Shown in pieces: positions 14,737 to 23,939 of a stretch of 37,478 bases of DNA. Each line of letters opens with the position of its first letter. Position 1 is the stretch's first letter. Position numbers and translations under genes: made by a program. The notes beneath the pieces are model-generated. The model was not told the origin of the DNA, ran no database searches, and was given only the letters and a program-made list of their open reading frames with translations. Origin of the DNA: an uncultured Granulicella sp. (GTDB lineage: Bacteria > Acidobacteriota > Terriglobia > Terriglobales > Acidobacteriaceae); contig CALMVK010000211.1 in the NCBI GenBank assembly GCA_937873145.1, positions 1 through 37,478 of the forward strand. Reading direction: 5' to 3'.

Positions 14737-17700
14737 CTCTCGAACTCCTTCTCCGGTTTGGGAAGGACGTCGGTGTCCCGTGCAATCCAGACGTAGAGCG
14801 TCGGCAGCAGGAAGACGCCCATGACCAGCGCGCCTACGAGGCCTCCGACGATCACGATGGCAAAGGGCCGCTGCGAGTCCGACCCGATGCCATGCGAGAG
14901 TGCGGCGGGCAGCAAGCCGAGCGTGGCGACCAGCATGGTCATCATGATGGGCCGCAGGCGGAGAACCGCGCCTTCGACTGCGGCGTCTTTGACGGAGTGA
15001 CCGTTGACCCGCATCTGGTTGATGTACTCGAGCATGATGATGCCGGTCTGCACCGAGACGCCGAAGAGCGCGAGAAAGCCGACGCCTGAGGAGACCGAGA
15101 AGTGCGTCCCGGTGAAGAACAGGGCGAGCAGGCCGCCTACAGGGGCGACGGCCACATTACCGAGCACCAGCAAAGCCCACTTGAAGGAGCCGAACATGCC
15201 GTAAAGGATCATGAAGATGAGCATGAGGGTGATGGGCACCACGATGGCGAGACGGCGCGAGCTGCGCTTTTGGCTCTCGTACTCACCGGCCCAGTCGAGT
15301 GTGTAGCCGGAGGGAAGCTTGACGTCGCGGCCAACCTTGTCGATGGCCTCTTCGACGGTTGAGCCGAGATCTCGGTCGCGAACGCTGTACTTGATGGCGA
15401 TGTAGCGGCTTCCACCTTCGCGCTGAATCTCTTCAGCGCCGTCGGCGATGCCGGATTTGGTGAGTTGTGCGAGCGAGACGCGCTCGCCGGAGGAGGCCAG
15501 CAGACGGATGTTGCGGATCTCTTCAGGCGTCTGGCGATACATGGGGCTGTAGCGGGCGGTGACGTCGTAGCGCGCTTCGCCGTCAAGGACCTGGGTGACG
15601 GGGGCGCCGGCGATGGTGCCACCGACCGCGCCTTCAATGGCGGACTGGATGTCCGCGACATTGACGCCGTACCGCGCGGCGGCGTCGCGGTCGACGACAA
15701 AGTTCAGGTTGGGCTGGCCGATGATGTGCAGCAGGCCGAGGTCGGCGACGCCCTTGATCTTGCTCATGACCCCGATGATCTCGGTGCCTTTGGCTTCGAG
15801 CGTTTTGAGATCGGGGCCGTAGAGCTTGATGGCCAATTCGCCCTTGACGCCGGAAACGGCCTCTTCGACGTTGTCCGAGATGGGCTGCGAGAAGTTCCAG
15901 ACGACTCCCGGGGTCTTTTCGAGCTCGCGGTCCATGGCGCCGATCAACTCGTCCTTGTTTTCGTGGAAGACTGGGCGCCAGTCCTTCTTTTCTTTCAAGT
16001 CGACGAAGTACTCGGTGTTGAAGAAGCCGGTGGTGTCGGTGCCGTCGTCCGGCCGGCCGATCTGGCTGACGACCTGCGTGACCTCAGGAAACGAGGCGAG
16101 CACGAGGCGGGTATGGTCGGCGATCTGGCCGCTCTCGGTGGGGCCGGTGGAGGGCGCAAGCGAACCGCGCACCCAGATGGCTCCTTCGTCGAGGTGCGGC
16201 AGAAACTCCGAGCCGACTGCTCCGCTGAGAGCCAGAAAAGCGGTCACCCCAAGCAGCGATGCGGCGATGCCAAGCGGAACGATGCGATGATCGATGGCCC
16301 AGATGGCAGCGTGACGATAGCGCTCCGTAAGCCAGTGCAGGACGGGATTTTCCCACTCCGTGGTTCCGTTCGGAAACAGGAAGCTGGCCATCATGGGCGC
16401 GAGCACCATCGAGAACGTCAAGGCTCCGAGCAAGGCGAAGGCGACGGTCCACGCCATCGGTTTGAAGAGGCGGCCCTCGACCGATTGCAGCGTAAAGATC
16501 GGCAGATAGGTGGTGATGATGATGGCGATGGCGTAAAAGACGGGCCGTTGGACTTCGTAGGCGGCCTGCCGGATCTGCTCCATGACGGTCATGTCCTGGC
16601 GACGACCGTGGCTTAGGTGCCGGACGATGTTTTCGACCATGACGACCGCGCCATCGACTACCATGCCGAAGTCGAGTGCGCCGAGCGAGAGCAGGTTGGC
16701 TGGGATGTTGCGCAGATCCAGGCAGATGGAGGCGAAGAGCAGCGAAAAGGGAATGGTGAACGCTACGATGAGCGCGCCGCGCAGGTTGCCGAGGAACAGG
16801 AACAGGATGACCACAACCAGGAGGATGCCTTCGGTCAGGTTGTGCAGCACGGTGTGCGTGGTCAAGGCGAGCAGGTCGCTGCGATCGAGGAACGGGACGA
16901 TGGTGACGCCCGGCGGCAGGAAGTGCTTGTTCAGCTCTTGTACTTTGAGGTGAATGGCGGCCAGGGTCTTGTCCGAGTTGTCGCCTTTCTGGAGCAGCGC
17001 CACACCTTCGACGACATCGCCGTCGTCATCGAGGGTACGGCCATCCCTCCGATGAATCTCCTTGCCTTCCTCCTCGCGCTTCTCTTTGTCCAGAGGATTG
17101 CGCCAGTCGCAGGTTCCCAGGTTGGGTACGCAGGTCTTGCCGATCTGCCCGAGACGGATCTTCGGCCCTTGCGCGACGGTGGCGACATCGGAGACGCGCA
17201 GCGCAGTGCCATTGGCGGCCTTGAGCACGGTGTTCTCGATGTCGTGCACGTTCTTGAAGAGGCCGACTTCCTGCACGTTGATCTGTTGCGTGCCTTGCTC
17301 GATGAAGCTGCCGCCGGCGTCTACGTTGTTGGCCGCCAGTTGCTGCTGAACCTGCTGCAAGGTCAAGCCATAGGAGATCAGCTTGTCGGGGTCGATGGTG
17401 ACCTGGTACTCGCGGGTCAAACCGCCGAAGCTCGAGACATCGACCACGCCGGGCACGCTGCGGAAGGCTTTTTCGAGCTGCCAGTCCTCGATGCTCTTCA
17501 ACTGCATGTTGTCGATGGCGGGATTGGTGCTTTTGAGGGTGTACCAAAAGATTTGCCCGACGGGGCTCCAGTCGGTACCGATCTGCGGCTGCAGTCCGGC
17601 CGGGAGTGTGACCTGGGTCAGCCGCTCGACGACCTTGGCGCGGTTTACATCGTCGATCGAATCGTCGTCGAAGATCATGGTGACGCTCGAGAGCCCGGCA

Positions 17701-17960
17701 AGGGTGGTCGAGCGCAGATGCGTCATGTGCGGGATGCCGGCGACGGCGAGCTCGAGCGGGACGGTGACCTGCTGCTCGACCTCTTCGGCGCTGCGTCCGG
17801 GCCATTGCGTGATGATGTTGACGTAGTTGTTGGCGACGTCCGGGTAGGCTTCTACCGGCAGATTGTGAAACGAGATACCGCCCCAGATGAAGAGCAGAAC
17901 CGCCACGATCAGGACAATAAACCGATTGTCCAAAGCAAAATCGACTATCTTGCGGATCAT
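14733..17960 (-). CDS. CusA/CzcA-family heavy-metal efflux RND pump
   Basis: This 1075-residue inner-membrane proton antiporter moves heavy-metal cations from periplasm or cytoplasm into the outer-membrane channel. Two RND halves are visible, each with one helix, a large periplasmic loop and a bundle of helices. The segment LDFGMVVDGAVVMVEN in TM4 has Asp430, Asp436 and Glu443, with the spacing of the essential CzcA triad (Asp402, Asp408, Glu415). The N-terminus IRKIVDFALDNRFIVLIVAVLLF and the VEAYPDVANNYVNI segment are typical. A charged insertion with two cysteines lies at about 276-300. The metal (Co/Zn/Cd/Ni or Cu/Ag) cannot be decided by eye. Its ATG overlaps the stop codon of the adaptor gene and its stop overlaps the channel gene start. 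Confidence 0.95.
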   Translation of the reverse strand: MIRKIVDFALDNRFIVLIVAVLLFIWGGISFHNLPVEAYPDVANNYVNIITQWPGRSAEEVEQQVTVPLELAVAGIPHMTHLRSTTLAGLSSVTMIFDDDSIDDVNRAKVVERLTQVTLPAGLQPQIGTDWSPVGQIFWYTLKSTNPAIDNMQLKSIEDWQLEKAFRSVPGVVDVSSFGGLTREYQVTIDPDKLISYGLTLQQVQQQLAANNVDAGGSFIEQGTQQINVQEVGLFKNVHDIENTVLKAANGTALRVSDVATVAQGPKIRLGQIGKTCVPNLGTCDWRNPLDKEKREEEGKEIHRRDGRTLDDDGDVVEGVALLQKGDNSDKTLAAIHLKVQELNKHFLPPGVTIVPFLDRSDLLALTTHTVLHNLTEGILLVVVILFLFLGNLRGALIVAFTIPFSLLFASICLDLRNIPANLLSLGALDFGMVVDGAVVMVENIVRHLSHGRRQDMTVMEQIRQAAYEVQRPVFYAIAIIITTYLPIFTLQSVEGRLFKPMAWTVAFALLGALTFSMVLAPMMASFLFPNGTTEWENPVLHWLTERYRHAAIWAIDHRIVPLGIAASLLGVTAFLALSGAVGSEFLPHLDEGAIWVRGSLAPSTGPTESGQIADHTRLVLASFPEVTQVVSQIGRPDDGTDTTGFFNTEYFVDLKEKKDWRPVFHENKDELIGAMDRELEKTPGVVWNFSQPISDNVEEAVSGVKGELAIKLYGPDLKTLEAKGTEIIGVMSKIKGVADLGLLHIIGQPNLNFVVDRDAAARYGVNVADIQSAIEGAVGGTIAGAPVTQVLDGEARYDVTARYSPMYRQTPEEIRNIRLLASSGERVSLAQLTKSGIADGAEEIQREGGSRYIAIKYSVRDRDLGSTVEEAIDKVGRDVKLPSGYTLDWAGEYESQKRSSRRLAIVVPITLMLIFMILYGMFGSFKWALLVLGNVAVAPVGGLLALFFTGTHFSVSSGVGFLALFGVSVQTGIIMLEYINQMRVNGHSVKDAAVEGAVLRLRPIMMTMLVATLGLLPAALSHGIGSDSQRPFAIVIVGGLVGALVMGVFLLPTLYVWIARDTDVLPKPEKEFES

Positions 17961-19126
17961 TGGTCAGCCGTGTTCTGCAGGTCCAGAGCGTTTGCCACTA
18001 CCTGCTGCCCGGCGGGCAGGCCTGCCAGCACCTCGGTCATGTTGCCGTCGAGCTGGTTGCCACCCTTGATGTTGACCCGGCGGAAGGTACCCTGCGCGCC
18101 TCCCGGCACGTAGACGTACTCACGGTCGTGCAGATGCAGCACGGCGGTGGAGGGTACGGCGACCACGGCGGCTGCGCGTTTTGAAGAGAGGGTTGCGGTG
18201 GTGAACATGCCGATGCGCAGCTCGGTTCCGGGATTGTTGACCTGGATGCGGACCTTCGCGGTGCGCAGATTCGGGTCGAGGATTGCGCCGATGTCGGAGA
18301 TGGTGCCGCTGAAGACCTTGCCGGGTAAAGCGTTGACGCGAATATCGGCATGCTGACCGACGACTACCTGGGCGAGCTCGTTCTCATACACGTCGCAGAT
18401 GACCCAGATGTGCGAGAGATCGGCGATGAGCAGCGAGCCCTGGTTGCCGGCGTAGGTGATGCCGACCGCCGCGGCCGCAGTCGCGTTTTGCGCCACGACG
18501 ATGCCGTTGATGGGAGAGTAGACGTGCAGGGTATCGCTGGGATGCGCCTTGTCCACGCCCAGAATCTTGAGTTCCTGTTCCGCCGCGGTGAGTCCTGCGA
18601 GGGCGTCTTCCTCGCCGTTTTGCGCCTGCTCGAGCTGCGTCTGAGCGATTGCGCCTTTGCTGTAGAGCAGCTTGTCGCGCTCGAGCGTGACCTTTGCCAG
18701 ATGCTCGTCGCTGACGGCCTTGAGGTAGGTGCCGAAGGCAGTCGCCACATCCGGGCTTTGCACATCCATGAGCAACTGGCCTTTGTGCACCGTCTGCCCG
18801 AGCGCGACGTGGAGGGCGACGACGCGGCCATTGGCCAGCGGCACGATCGGGATCTCACGCGACACATCCGGGTTGACCGAGCCGGTCACATTGATAGTGT
18901 CGACGACGTTGCGGCTGACGGTCGAGACCAACTGAAAGCGGCTTGGATTGTCGACCGTGACCGACGAGCTGCCTCCGGTTTCGATCACCGGCGGTGTCGA
19001 GGGAGGAGCCTCAGCGGCTGGATTGGGCTGGCTCTTCTGACAGCCGGCAAGCGACAGGGCAAGCACCCCGGAGGTCATTCCGCGATACCCGCTTCGGCTC
19101 CACGTAGCTAAGACACGCTGCTTCAT
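17957..19126 (-). CDS. RND efflux periplasmic adaptor lipoprotein (CzcB/CusB role)
   Basis: This membrane-fusion protein bridges the RND pump and outer-membrane channel. From ATG at 19126 it has 389 residues. Near residue 30 is a lipobox, LALSLAGC, followed by a Pro/Ala-rich linker. Then come the barrel-sandwich halves (VVALHVALGQTVHKGQLLMDVQSPDV and VYSPINGIVVAQNATAAAAVG), a helical hairpin between them, and the beta-barrel with HIWVICDVYENELAQVVVGQ. A longer frame from GTG at 19180 and a shorter one from ATG at 19078 are possible; 19126 keeps a basic n-region for lipoprotein export, though no strong ribosome binding site distinguishes them. It is the first gene of the metal block and is divergent from the histidine kinase gene. 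Confidence 0.88.
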   Translation of the reverse strand: MKQRVLATWSRSGYRGMTSGVLALSLAGCQKSQPNPAAEAPPSTPPVIETGGSSSVTVDNPSRFQLVSTVSRNVVDTINVTGSVNPDVSREIPIVPLANGRVVALHVALGQTVHKGQLLMDVQSPDVATAFGTYLKAVSDEHLAKVTLERDKLLYSKGAIAQTQLEQAQNGEEDALAGLTAAEQELKILGVDKAHPSDTLHVYSPINGIVVAQNATAAAAVGITYAGNQGSLLIADLSHIWVICDVYENELAQVVVGQHADIRVNALPGKVFSGTISDIGAILDPNLRTAKVRIQVNNPGTELRIGMFTTATLSSKRAAAVVAVPSTAVLHLHDREYVYVPGGAQGTFRRVNIKGGNQLDGNMTEVLAGLPAGQQVVANALDLQNTADQ

Positions 19127-19184
19127 AAGACTGGTTTGGGGTCCTCGGGACTCTTCTACTGTCTCTTGAGCGTATCCCACGCGC

Positions 19185-19190
19185 TATAAA
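19185..19190 (+). promoter_or_regulatory. Possible -10 box for the histidine kinase operon
   Basis: TATAAA occurs in a small AT-rich patch of the 159 bp divergent region between the adaptor and kinase genes. No good -35 partner is seen at the right distance, so support is weak. The patch could serve either direction. Confidence 0.22.
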
Positions 19191-19285
19191 AATTCCGTAA
19201 AGGCAGCGCGTCCTTCGATAGCGCAGAGCATATCTTTCGATTCGTTTGCACCTCCTCCTTTGAGACGAAGAGGATACTGAAAGCA

Positions 19286-20779
19286 ATGCCTTCGCCGGCC
19301 AGCATCGTCCGCAGCCGCCGCTTCCGTCTGGTGGCCGGCGTGTGCGTCGTGGCGCTGATCGCGGCTGCCGACCGCGCGCTGAGCAACGAGGTGCCGCTGG
19401 CGCTGCTGTATCTGCTGCCTGTAGCAGGGATGAGCACGGTGCTGCGGCGCTGGCAGATTCTGTTGCTGGGCGTGTTTTGCACCTGTATCGCGGAGCTGGC
19501 CGATGCGTTTCGGTGGACGGTGACCGGCGGCATTGCGCGCGATACGCTTTACTTTTTTGCCTATACGGCGGCCGGGCTCTATGTCGCCGAGGTGGTCTCC
19601 CGCCGCCGCGCCGAGACTACGCATGTGGCCGCGCTCGAGGCCGAGATGGCCGGGCGGCGCGAGGTGGAGGAGCAACTGCAACTGGTGGTCGCCAACTCCT
19701 CGATTGCCATTCTTACAGCCGATGAAGCGGGCCGGATCCGCAGCGCCAATACGGCTGCCGAGACGCTCTTTGCCGGCGAGTCGGGTGCCGTAGAACCGCT
19801 GGAGGGTGCTTCGTTGAGCCGGTTTCTGCCTTCGCTGGCGGCGGTGCGCATGCGCGAGCAAGGCTGGCAGAGACTGCGTACCATGATGCAGTGCCAGGGT
19901 CTGCGCGCCGGGCGAGAGCCCTTCCTGGCCGATGTCTGGTTTTCAACGTACATGACCTCGGGCGGCGGCCGGCTGACGGCGATGATCATCGACGCCACGG
20001 TAGAGACTCGCGATCGGGAAGAGGCCAACCTCGAACAGGTTCTGGTCGGCTCGCGGCTGGCCATCGGTGCGGTCTCGCATGAGATCCGCAACATCTGCGC
20101 GGCGATCTCGGTGGTGCAGCAGAATCTGGCCGGCGGCTTCGGGGCCGCGGCTGGCGCTGCGGTGGGTGCTGCCGTTGGGTTGGCGCCCCCGTATGCGGAG
20201 GATCTCGATGCGCTTCGCCAACTGGTGGCTGCGCTCGAGCGCATTGCCTCGGTGGAGCTCTCGCTGGTCAAACGCCAGGCCAGCCGGGTGAGCCTGGAAC
20301 GCTTTCTACGCGAGCTGGCGATCATGATTCAGCCCTCGCTGCGGGAGGCCGGCATTGCGCTTGAGTGGAGAGCGGATGCGGGCCTGCCGGATGTGCTTGC
20401 CGATTCCCATAGCTTGCTGCAGGTGTTTCTGAACCTGGTCCGTAATGCGGAGAGCGCGCTCGCGACGACCACGAACGCGCGACTTTGCCTGCAGGCGGTC
20501 CGTACCGGTGCCCGGGTGCAGATCCGGCTCTCGGACAACGGCCCGGGTGTGCGCCATCCAGAGAAGCTGTTCCGACCCTTCCGGGTAGGGGCGGCTGGAA
20601 GCGGCGGGTCTGGCCCGGGCCGGGCGGGGAGCGATGGAGGATCGGGGCTCGGCCTCTATCTTTCTCGAGCGATGATGCTTAGCTTCCACGGCGATCTGCG
20701 CTTTGAGCCGGGGCTTGAGGGAGCCACTTTTCTGGTCGAGATGGTCGCCGCGGAAGCGGTGGGGGCAGATGCCGCGTGA
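19286..20779 (+). CDS. PAS-domain sensor histidine kinase
   Basis: This 497-residue sensor kinase has three or four membrane helices at the N-terminus (about 12-105). A short coiled linker leads to a PAS domain (about 128-240, LQLVVANSSIAILTADEAGRI). The dimerisation/phosphoacceptor helix carries the H-box AVSHEIRN (His265). The catalytic domain has the N-box FLNLVRNAESAL (Asn383/387), DNGPG (417-421) and GSGLGLYLSR (452-461). An Ala/Gly-rich insert (283-302) interrupts the helical hairpin, and a Gly/Ser-rich insert lies in the ATP lid (436-453). Its stop overlaps the response regulator GTG start (GTGA), so the two form a cognate pair. It is divergent from the metal-efflux operon, so a metal or envelope signal is possible but unproven. 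Confidence 0.9.
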   Translation: MPSPASIVRSRRFRLVAGVCVVALIAAADRALSNEVPLALLYLLPVAGMSTVLRRWQILLLGVFCTCIAELADAFRWTVTGGIARDTLYFFAYTAAGLYVAEVVSRRRAETTHVAALEAEMAGRREVEEQLQLVVANSSIAILTADEAGRIRSANTAAETLFAGESGAVEPLEGASLSRFLPSLAAVRMREQGWQRLRTMMQCQGLRAGREPFLADVWFSTYMTSGGGRLTAMIIDATVETRDREEANLEQVLVGSRLAIGAVSHEIRNICAAISVVQQNLAGGFGAAAGAAVGAAVGLAPPYAEDLDALRQLVAALERIASVELSLVKRQASRVSLERFLRELAIMIQPSLREAGIALEWRADAGLPDVLADSHSLLQVFLNLVRNAESALATTTNARLCLQAVRTGARVQIRLSDNGPGVRHPEKLFRPFRVGAAGSGGSGPGRAGSDGGSGLGLYLSRAMMLSFHGDLRFEPGLEGATFLVEMVAAEAVGADAA

Positions 20780-21456
20780 GCCAGCTCTCCGATCCACCCA
20801 TCCGTATCCTGCTGGTGGATGACCATACTTTGTTTCGCGAAGGCTTGCGCCGCATGCTGGACGCCGAACCAGGCATGCAGGTGTGCGGCGACTTCGGCCT
20901 GGCGACTGAAGCCGAGAGGGCCCTGGTGGACGGACTGGCCTTCGACGTGGCCCTGGTCGACTACGAGCTGGCGGCTGGCGGAGAGACCTTCGCCGACGGC
21001 CTGGAGCTGGTGGCGCTGCTGCGCAAGGTGCGCCCCGACGCGCATGCGCTGGTGGTTACCGCCGGGCTGGAGCTGGCCGATCTGCTGCGGGCGGTGCAGG
21101 AGCTGGGGGCGGGCATCTTTCTGAAGACCGAGCCGCTGGCTGAGCTGATGCTGGCGATTCGCCGGACTGCGCGGGGCGAGCGCTGGATCTCCTCCGGCGC
21201 GGCGATGGAGCTGCTTGCGGGCCGATCGGCTTCCGCTGCGCCGGTCAGCGGCGGCCAGGTGGTGCTGAGCGAGCGCGAGTCTGCCGTGCTGCGCGGTGTA
21301 CTGGAAGGGCTCAGCAACAAAGAGATTGGGGCGCAGCTTGGCCTGAGCGAAAGCTCCGTTAAGGCTGTGCTGCAGAAGCTGTTTGAGAAGACGGGCGTGC
21401 GCAGCCGGTCGCAGCTGGTGCGCTTTGCCATTGAGACCCAGCTTGGCGGAGGCTGA
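20776..21456 (+). CDS. NarL/LuxR-type response regulator
   Basis: This 226-residue two-domain regulator has a receiver with acidic pair Asp15-Asp16 (ILLVDDHTLFREGLRRML), phosphoacceptor Asp62 (VALVDYEL) and Lys117 (IFLKTEP). The C-terminal LuxR-type HTH covers about 165-220 (LSERESAVLRGVLEGLSNKEIGAQLG and SSVKAVLQKLFEKTGVRSRSQLV). The GTG start overlaps the kinase stop codon, so translation is coupled. It probably activates or represses transcription as a dimer once phosphorylated by the adjacent kinase. Its targets are unknown. Candidates are the divergent metal operon or the following anti-sigma pair, on grounds of proximity only. Confidence 0.93.
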   Translation: MSQLSDPPIRILLVDDHTLFREGLRRMLDAEPGMQVCGDFGLATEAERALVDGLAFDVALVDYELAAGGETFADGLELVALLRKVRPDAHALVVTAGLELADLLRAVQELGAGIFLKTEPLAELMLAIRRTARGERWISSGAAMELLAGRSASAAPVSGGQVVLSERESAVLRGVLEGLSNKEIGAQLGLSESSVKAVLQKLFEKTGVRSRSQLVRFAIETQLGGG

Positions 21457-21601
21457 TGGCTGAACCGGGACGCCCAGAACACGAGAGTGCGGCGAATCTG
21501 GCCCATCTACCTTGGTTTTGCGCTACACTGCGACGGGATAAGCACCCACGGCGAGTGTGCGCCGCCCTTGGGTGTACGCATGACAGGCGAGGAGACGCAG
21601 T

Positions 21602-22042
21602 TTGGCGAAGGTTGCTACACACCGCTTCACCCTGGTGCTGGACTCGGTGTTGCCCAGTGTCGAACGTGTGGAAGGGGCTGCGGAGACGCTTGCGCGGCAG
21701 GCCGGCTTTGCGGACGAGATCTCCTTGCAGATCTCGATGGTGTGCCGCGAGGCGGCGGTCAACGCGGTGCTGCATGGCAACCGCTACGATTCGCAGAAGC
21801 ACGTGACGGCCAGCTTTGAGCTGACCGGGCAGGCCTTGATCGTGCGTGTGGGGGATGAAGGCGAAGGGTTTGACGCAGGGAAAACTCCCAACCCGCTTGC
21901 GCCCGAAAATCTGCTGCGCACGACCGGCCGCGGCATCTTCCTTATGCGTGCTTTGATGGATGAGGTACACTTTCGCCAGTTGAGCCCAGGCACGGAGATC
22001 ACCCTTATTAAAAATAGACACTCCCAGGAGAGCAAAGCATGA
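21602..22042 (+). CDS. RsbW/SpoIIAB-like ATP-binding serine kinase
   Basis: This 146-residue single-domain GHKL ATPase is of the anti-sigma kinase type. It has the N-box REAAVNAVLHGN (49-60, with Glu50, Asn54 and Asn60), the G1-like VGDEGEGFD, and the G2-like TTGRGIFLMRALMDEV. Such proteins phosphorylate a STAS partner and bind a sigma factor or other target when the partner is phosphorylated. The start is TTG at 21602, supported by GAGGAG seven bases upstream. The overlapping STAS gene (ATGA at 22039-22042) is the evident partner. No sigma-B-like gene is nearby, so the output is unknown. The 145 bp gap upstream separates it from the response regulator and may hold a promoter. Confidence 0.87.
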   Translation: MAKVATHRFTLVLDSVLPSVERVEGAAETLARQAGFADEISLQISMVCREAAVNAVLHGNRYDSQKHVTASFELTGQALIVRVGDEGEGFDAGKTPNPLAPENLLRTTGRGIFLMRALMDEVHFRQLSPGTEITLIKNRHSQESKA

Positions 22043-22383
22043 GCATGAAGTTCAAGACCCGCGAGGTGGATGGCGTGACCATTCTGGATATGAGTGGACG
22101 CATCACCCTAGGCGAGGGAAGTGGCACGCTGCGCGATGCCGTGCGCGATCTGGTCTCCAAAGGCTCGAAGAAGATTCTGCTGAATCTAGAGGGAGTCGAC
22201 TACATCGACAGCTCTGGCCTGGGTGAGCTTGTGGCTGCCTACACGGCGGTGAAGAACTCCGGCGGCGATCTGAAGCTGGTCAATCTGACCAGAAAGGTGA
22301 GCGATCTGCTGGTGATCACCAAGCTTGCTACTGTTTTCGATGTTCAGGAAGATGAGGCTTCCGCGGTCGGCTCGTTTGCCTAA
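22039..22383 (+). CDS. STAS-domain anti-anti-sigma factor
   Basis: This 114-residue protein is a single STAS domain: FKTREVDGVTILDMSGRITL at the start, KKILLNLEGVDYIDSSGLGEL in the centre and a C-terminal helix with VSDLLVITKLATVFDV. The DSSG loop (57-60) contains the serine that partner kinases phosphorylate in SpoIIAA/RsbV. It would bind the adjacent RsbW-like kinase when unphosphorylated and release that kinase's target. The start overlaps the kinase stop codon, and AGGAG lies eight bases upstream, so it can also be translated independently. Confidence 0.93.
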   Translation: MSMKFKTREVDGVTILDMSGRITLGEGSGTLRDAVRDLVSKGSKKILLNLEGVDYIDSSGLGELVAAYTAVKNSGGDLKLVNLTRKVSDLLVITKLATVFDVQEDEASAVGSFA

Positions 22384-22477
22384 ACTCCGTGGATGAGTGG
22401 GTTGCCTGGTTCTTGGTCGCAGTCGCTTGATTGCTTGAATAGCTCGGCTGTGAAACACATGTACGCTTTGAGGAGCC

Positions 22478-23821
22478 ATGCACACGCTTTCTAAGAGTCG
22501 TCTGGTCGCGATGTGGTGCGCGATCCTGCTTCCTCCTGCCTACTTTTATCTGCTGCTCTCGCGGTCGTTGAGCCGGCTGCCCTTTCTCGACGACTATTAT
22601 TCTGTGCTGCAGTTCCTGCTCGAGTGGAAGCAGGAGCACGGGATGCAGCATGTGGTCCAGATCCTGACCTCGCAGCACAATGAATATCGCCTGATGTTTG
22701 AGAACGTTTTCTTTGGCCTGCAGTACTCCTTGCTGGGGCACACCGACCTGCGCGCCCTTGCCATTCTCGGCGATCTGTTTGTCCTCCCCATCTTTGGCGT
22801 GCTCTATCTCATTTGGAAACAAGGCGATAGGAGCCAGGAGCAGATTCTGTGGTTCGTGCCGGTCTCGTGGATTCTTTTTCAGTTGCAGTACGCTTCAAGT
22901 CTCAACAGTGCGATGGCTCCTTTGCAGAATCTTCCGGTCATCCTGTTCGCGCTGCTTTGCTGCTTTCTGGCGGCTCGACCAGGAGCCTGGGCTTTTGTGG
23001 CGGCGGTGGTTTCTTTGGCCTTGTGCATTGGCTCCTCGGGGAATGGGCTGTTTCTTTTACCGGTGGTGGGCCTGCTTTATCTGCAGCAAAGGCGCTACCG
23101 AGACCTGGGGCTATGGGTGCTGGCTGGAATTGTGCTTTGCCTTACCTACTTTCATGGCTATAACTTCGGTGCATCGCAGTCGCATGCCGACAAGAGTCTG
23201 CTGAGCTCGTTCAAGCATCTTTCGCCGGCCTACGGAGCGGCGTTCCTCGGCTCCATCGCAGCCAAGGCGAATCCGTTGCCTGCTGTTGCGTTTGGCGTGG
23301 TTCTGGTGGCTGTGTTCGTGGTTGCGACCTGGCAGCGTCTTTTCCGGCGAAATGCCGCTCTTTACTACTCGGCACTGTTCTTTTTTGTAACCGCTTTCGC
23401 CGTCTCCGGTCTGCGCTCCGACCTGGGCCTGGTGAGCGCGCTGGGCTCGCGCTACCGCATCAATTCCACTGTGTTGGTGGTCCTGATTTATTTCTACCTG
23501 GTGCAGCAGTACAGACCGGAGCGCTGGCGGCCTACCGTGCAGGCGCCTGCCGCGGTTCTTCTGGGACTGGCTTTGATCGGATTCGACCTGCTCTCGGACC
23601 AGGGAGGACAGAAGGTTTTGCTTACGCGACGCCAGAAGCTTGAAGCTGCGATGCTGCGTTGGGAGCGCCATGAGCCTCGCGAGGAGGCAACCAGCTCCGC
23701 GCCCGGGGACTATACCGCTGAGAATGAGAAAAAGGGATTTTACGAGCCGGTAGAGCCCTTTCTCTCGGAAGCGATTGAGGCCGGCATCTACCGCTTGCCC
23801 GCGCTTCCCGGGCAACACTAG
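22478..23821 (+). CDS. Polytopic membrane protein, possibly GT-C-like glycosyltransferase
   Basis: This 447-residue protein has about ten membrane helices. After the first helix a loop contains [15 protein letters not shown] and later [12 protein letters not shown]. An acidic pair in the first periplasmic loop is a hallmark of GT-C lipid-linked glycosyltransferases, but the rest has no motif I can assign. The C-terminal 70 residues or so are hydrophilic and charged ([22 protein letters not shown] and onward). GAGGAG lies only two bases before the ATG, which is unusually close; the next in-frame ATG is at codon 12. It is followed by a tRNA on the opposite strand. The function is unassigned; surface polysaccharide assembly is a guess from topology. 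Confidence 0.7.
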   Translation: MHTLSKSRLVAMWCAILLPPAYFYLLLSRSLSRLPFLDDYYSVLQFLLEWKQEHGMQHVVQILTSQHNEYRLMFENVFFGLQYSLLGHTDLRALAILGDLFVLPIFGVLYLIWKQGDRSQEQILWFVPVSWILFQLQYASSLNSAMAPLQNLPVILFALLCCFLAARPGAWAFVAAVVSLALCIGSSGNGLFLLPVVGLLYLQQRRYRDLGLWVLAGIVLCLTYFHGYNFGASQSHADKSLLSSFKHLSPAYGAAFLGSIAAKANPLPAVAFGVVLVAVFVVATWQRLFRRNAALYYSALFFFVTAFAVSGLRSDLGLVSALGSRYRINSTVLVVLIYFYLVQQYRPERWRPTVQAPAAVLLGLALIGFDLLSDQGGQKVLLTRRQKLEAAMLRWERHEPREEATSSAPGDYTAENEKKGFYEPVEPFLSEAIEAGIYRLPALPGQH

Positions 23822-23862
23822 GGCTTTTCCAAGGACTTGTGGACTAGAGGAGGCTCTTGCTT

Positions 23863-23939
<77 letters not shown>

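Noticed and set aside
15465-18113. Two long plus-strand frames (383 and 498 codons) opposite the RND pump gene
   Set aside because: They mirror the codon pattern of the pump, have no family motifs and no ribosome binding sites of note.
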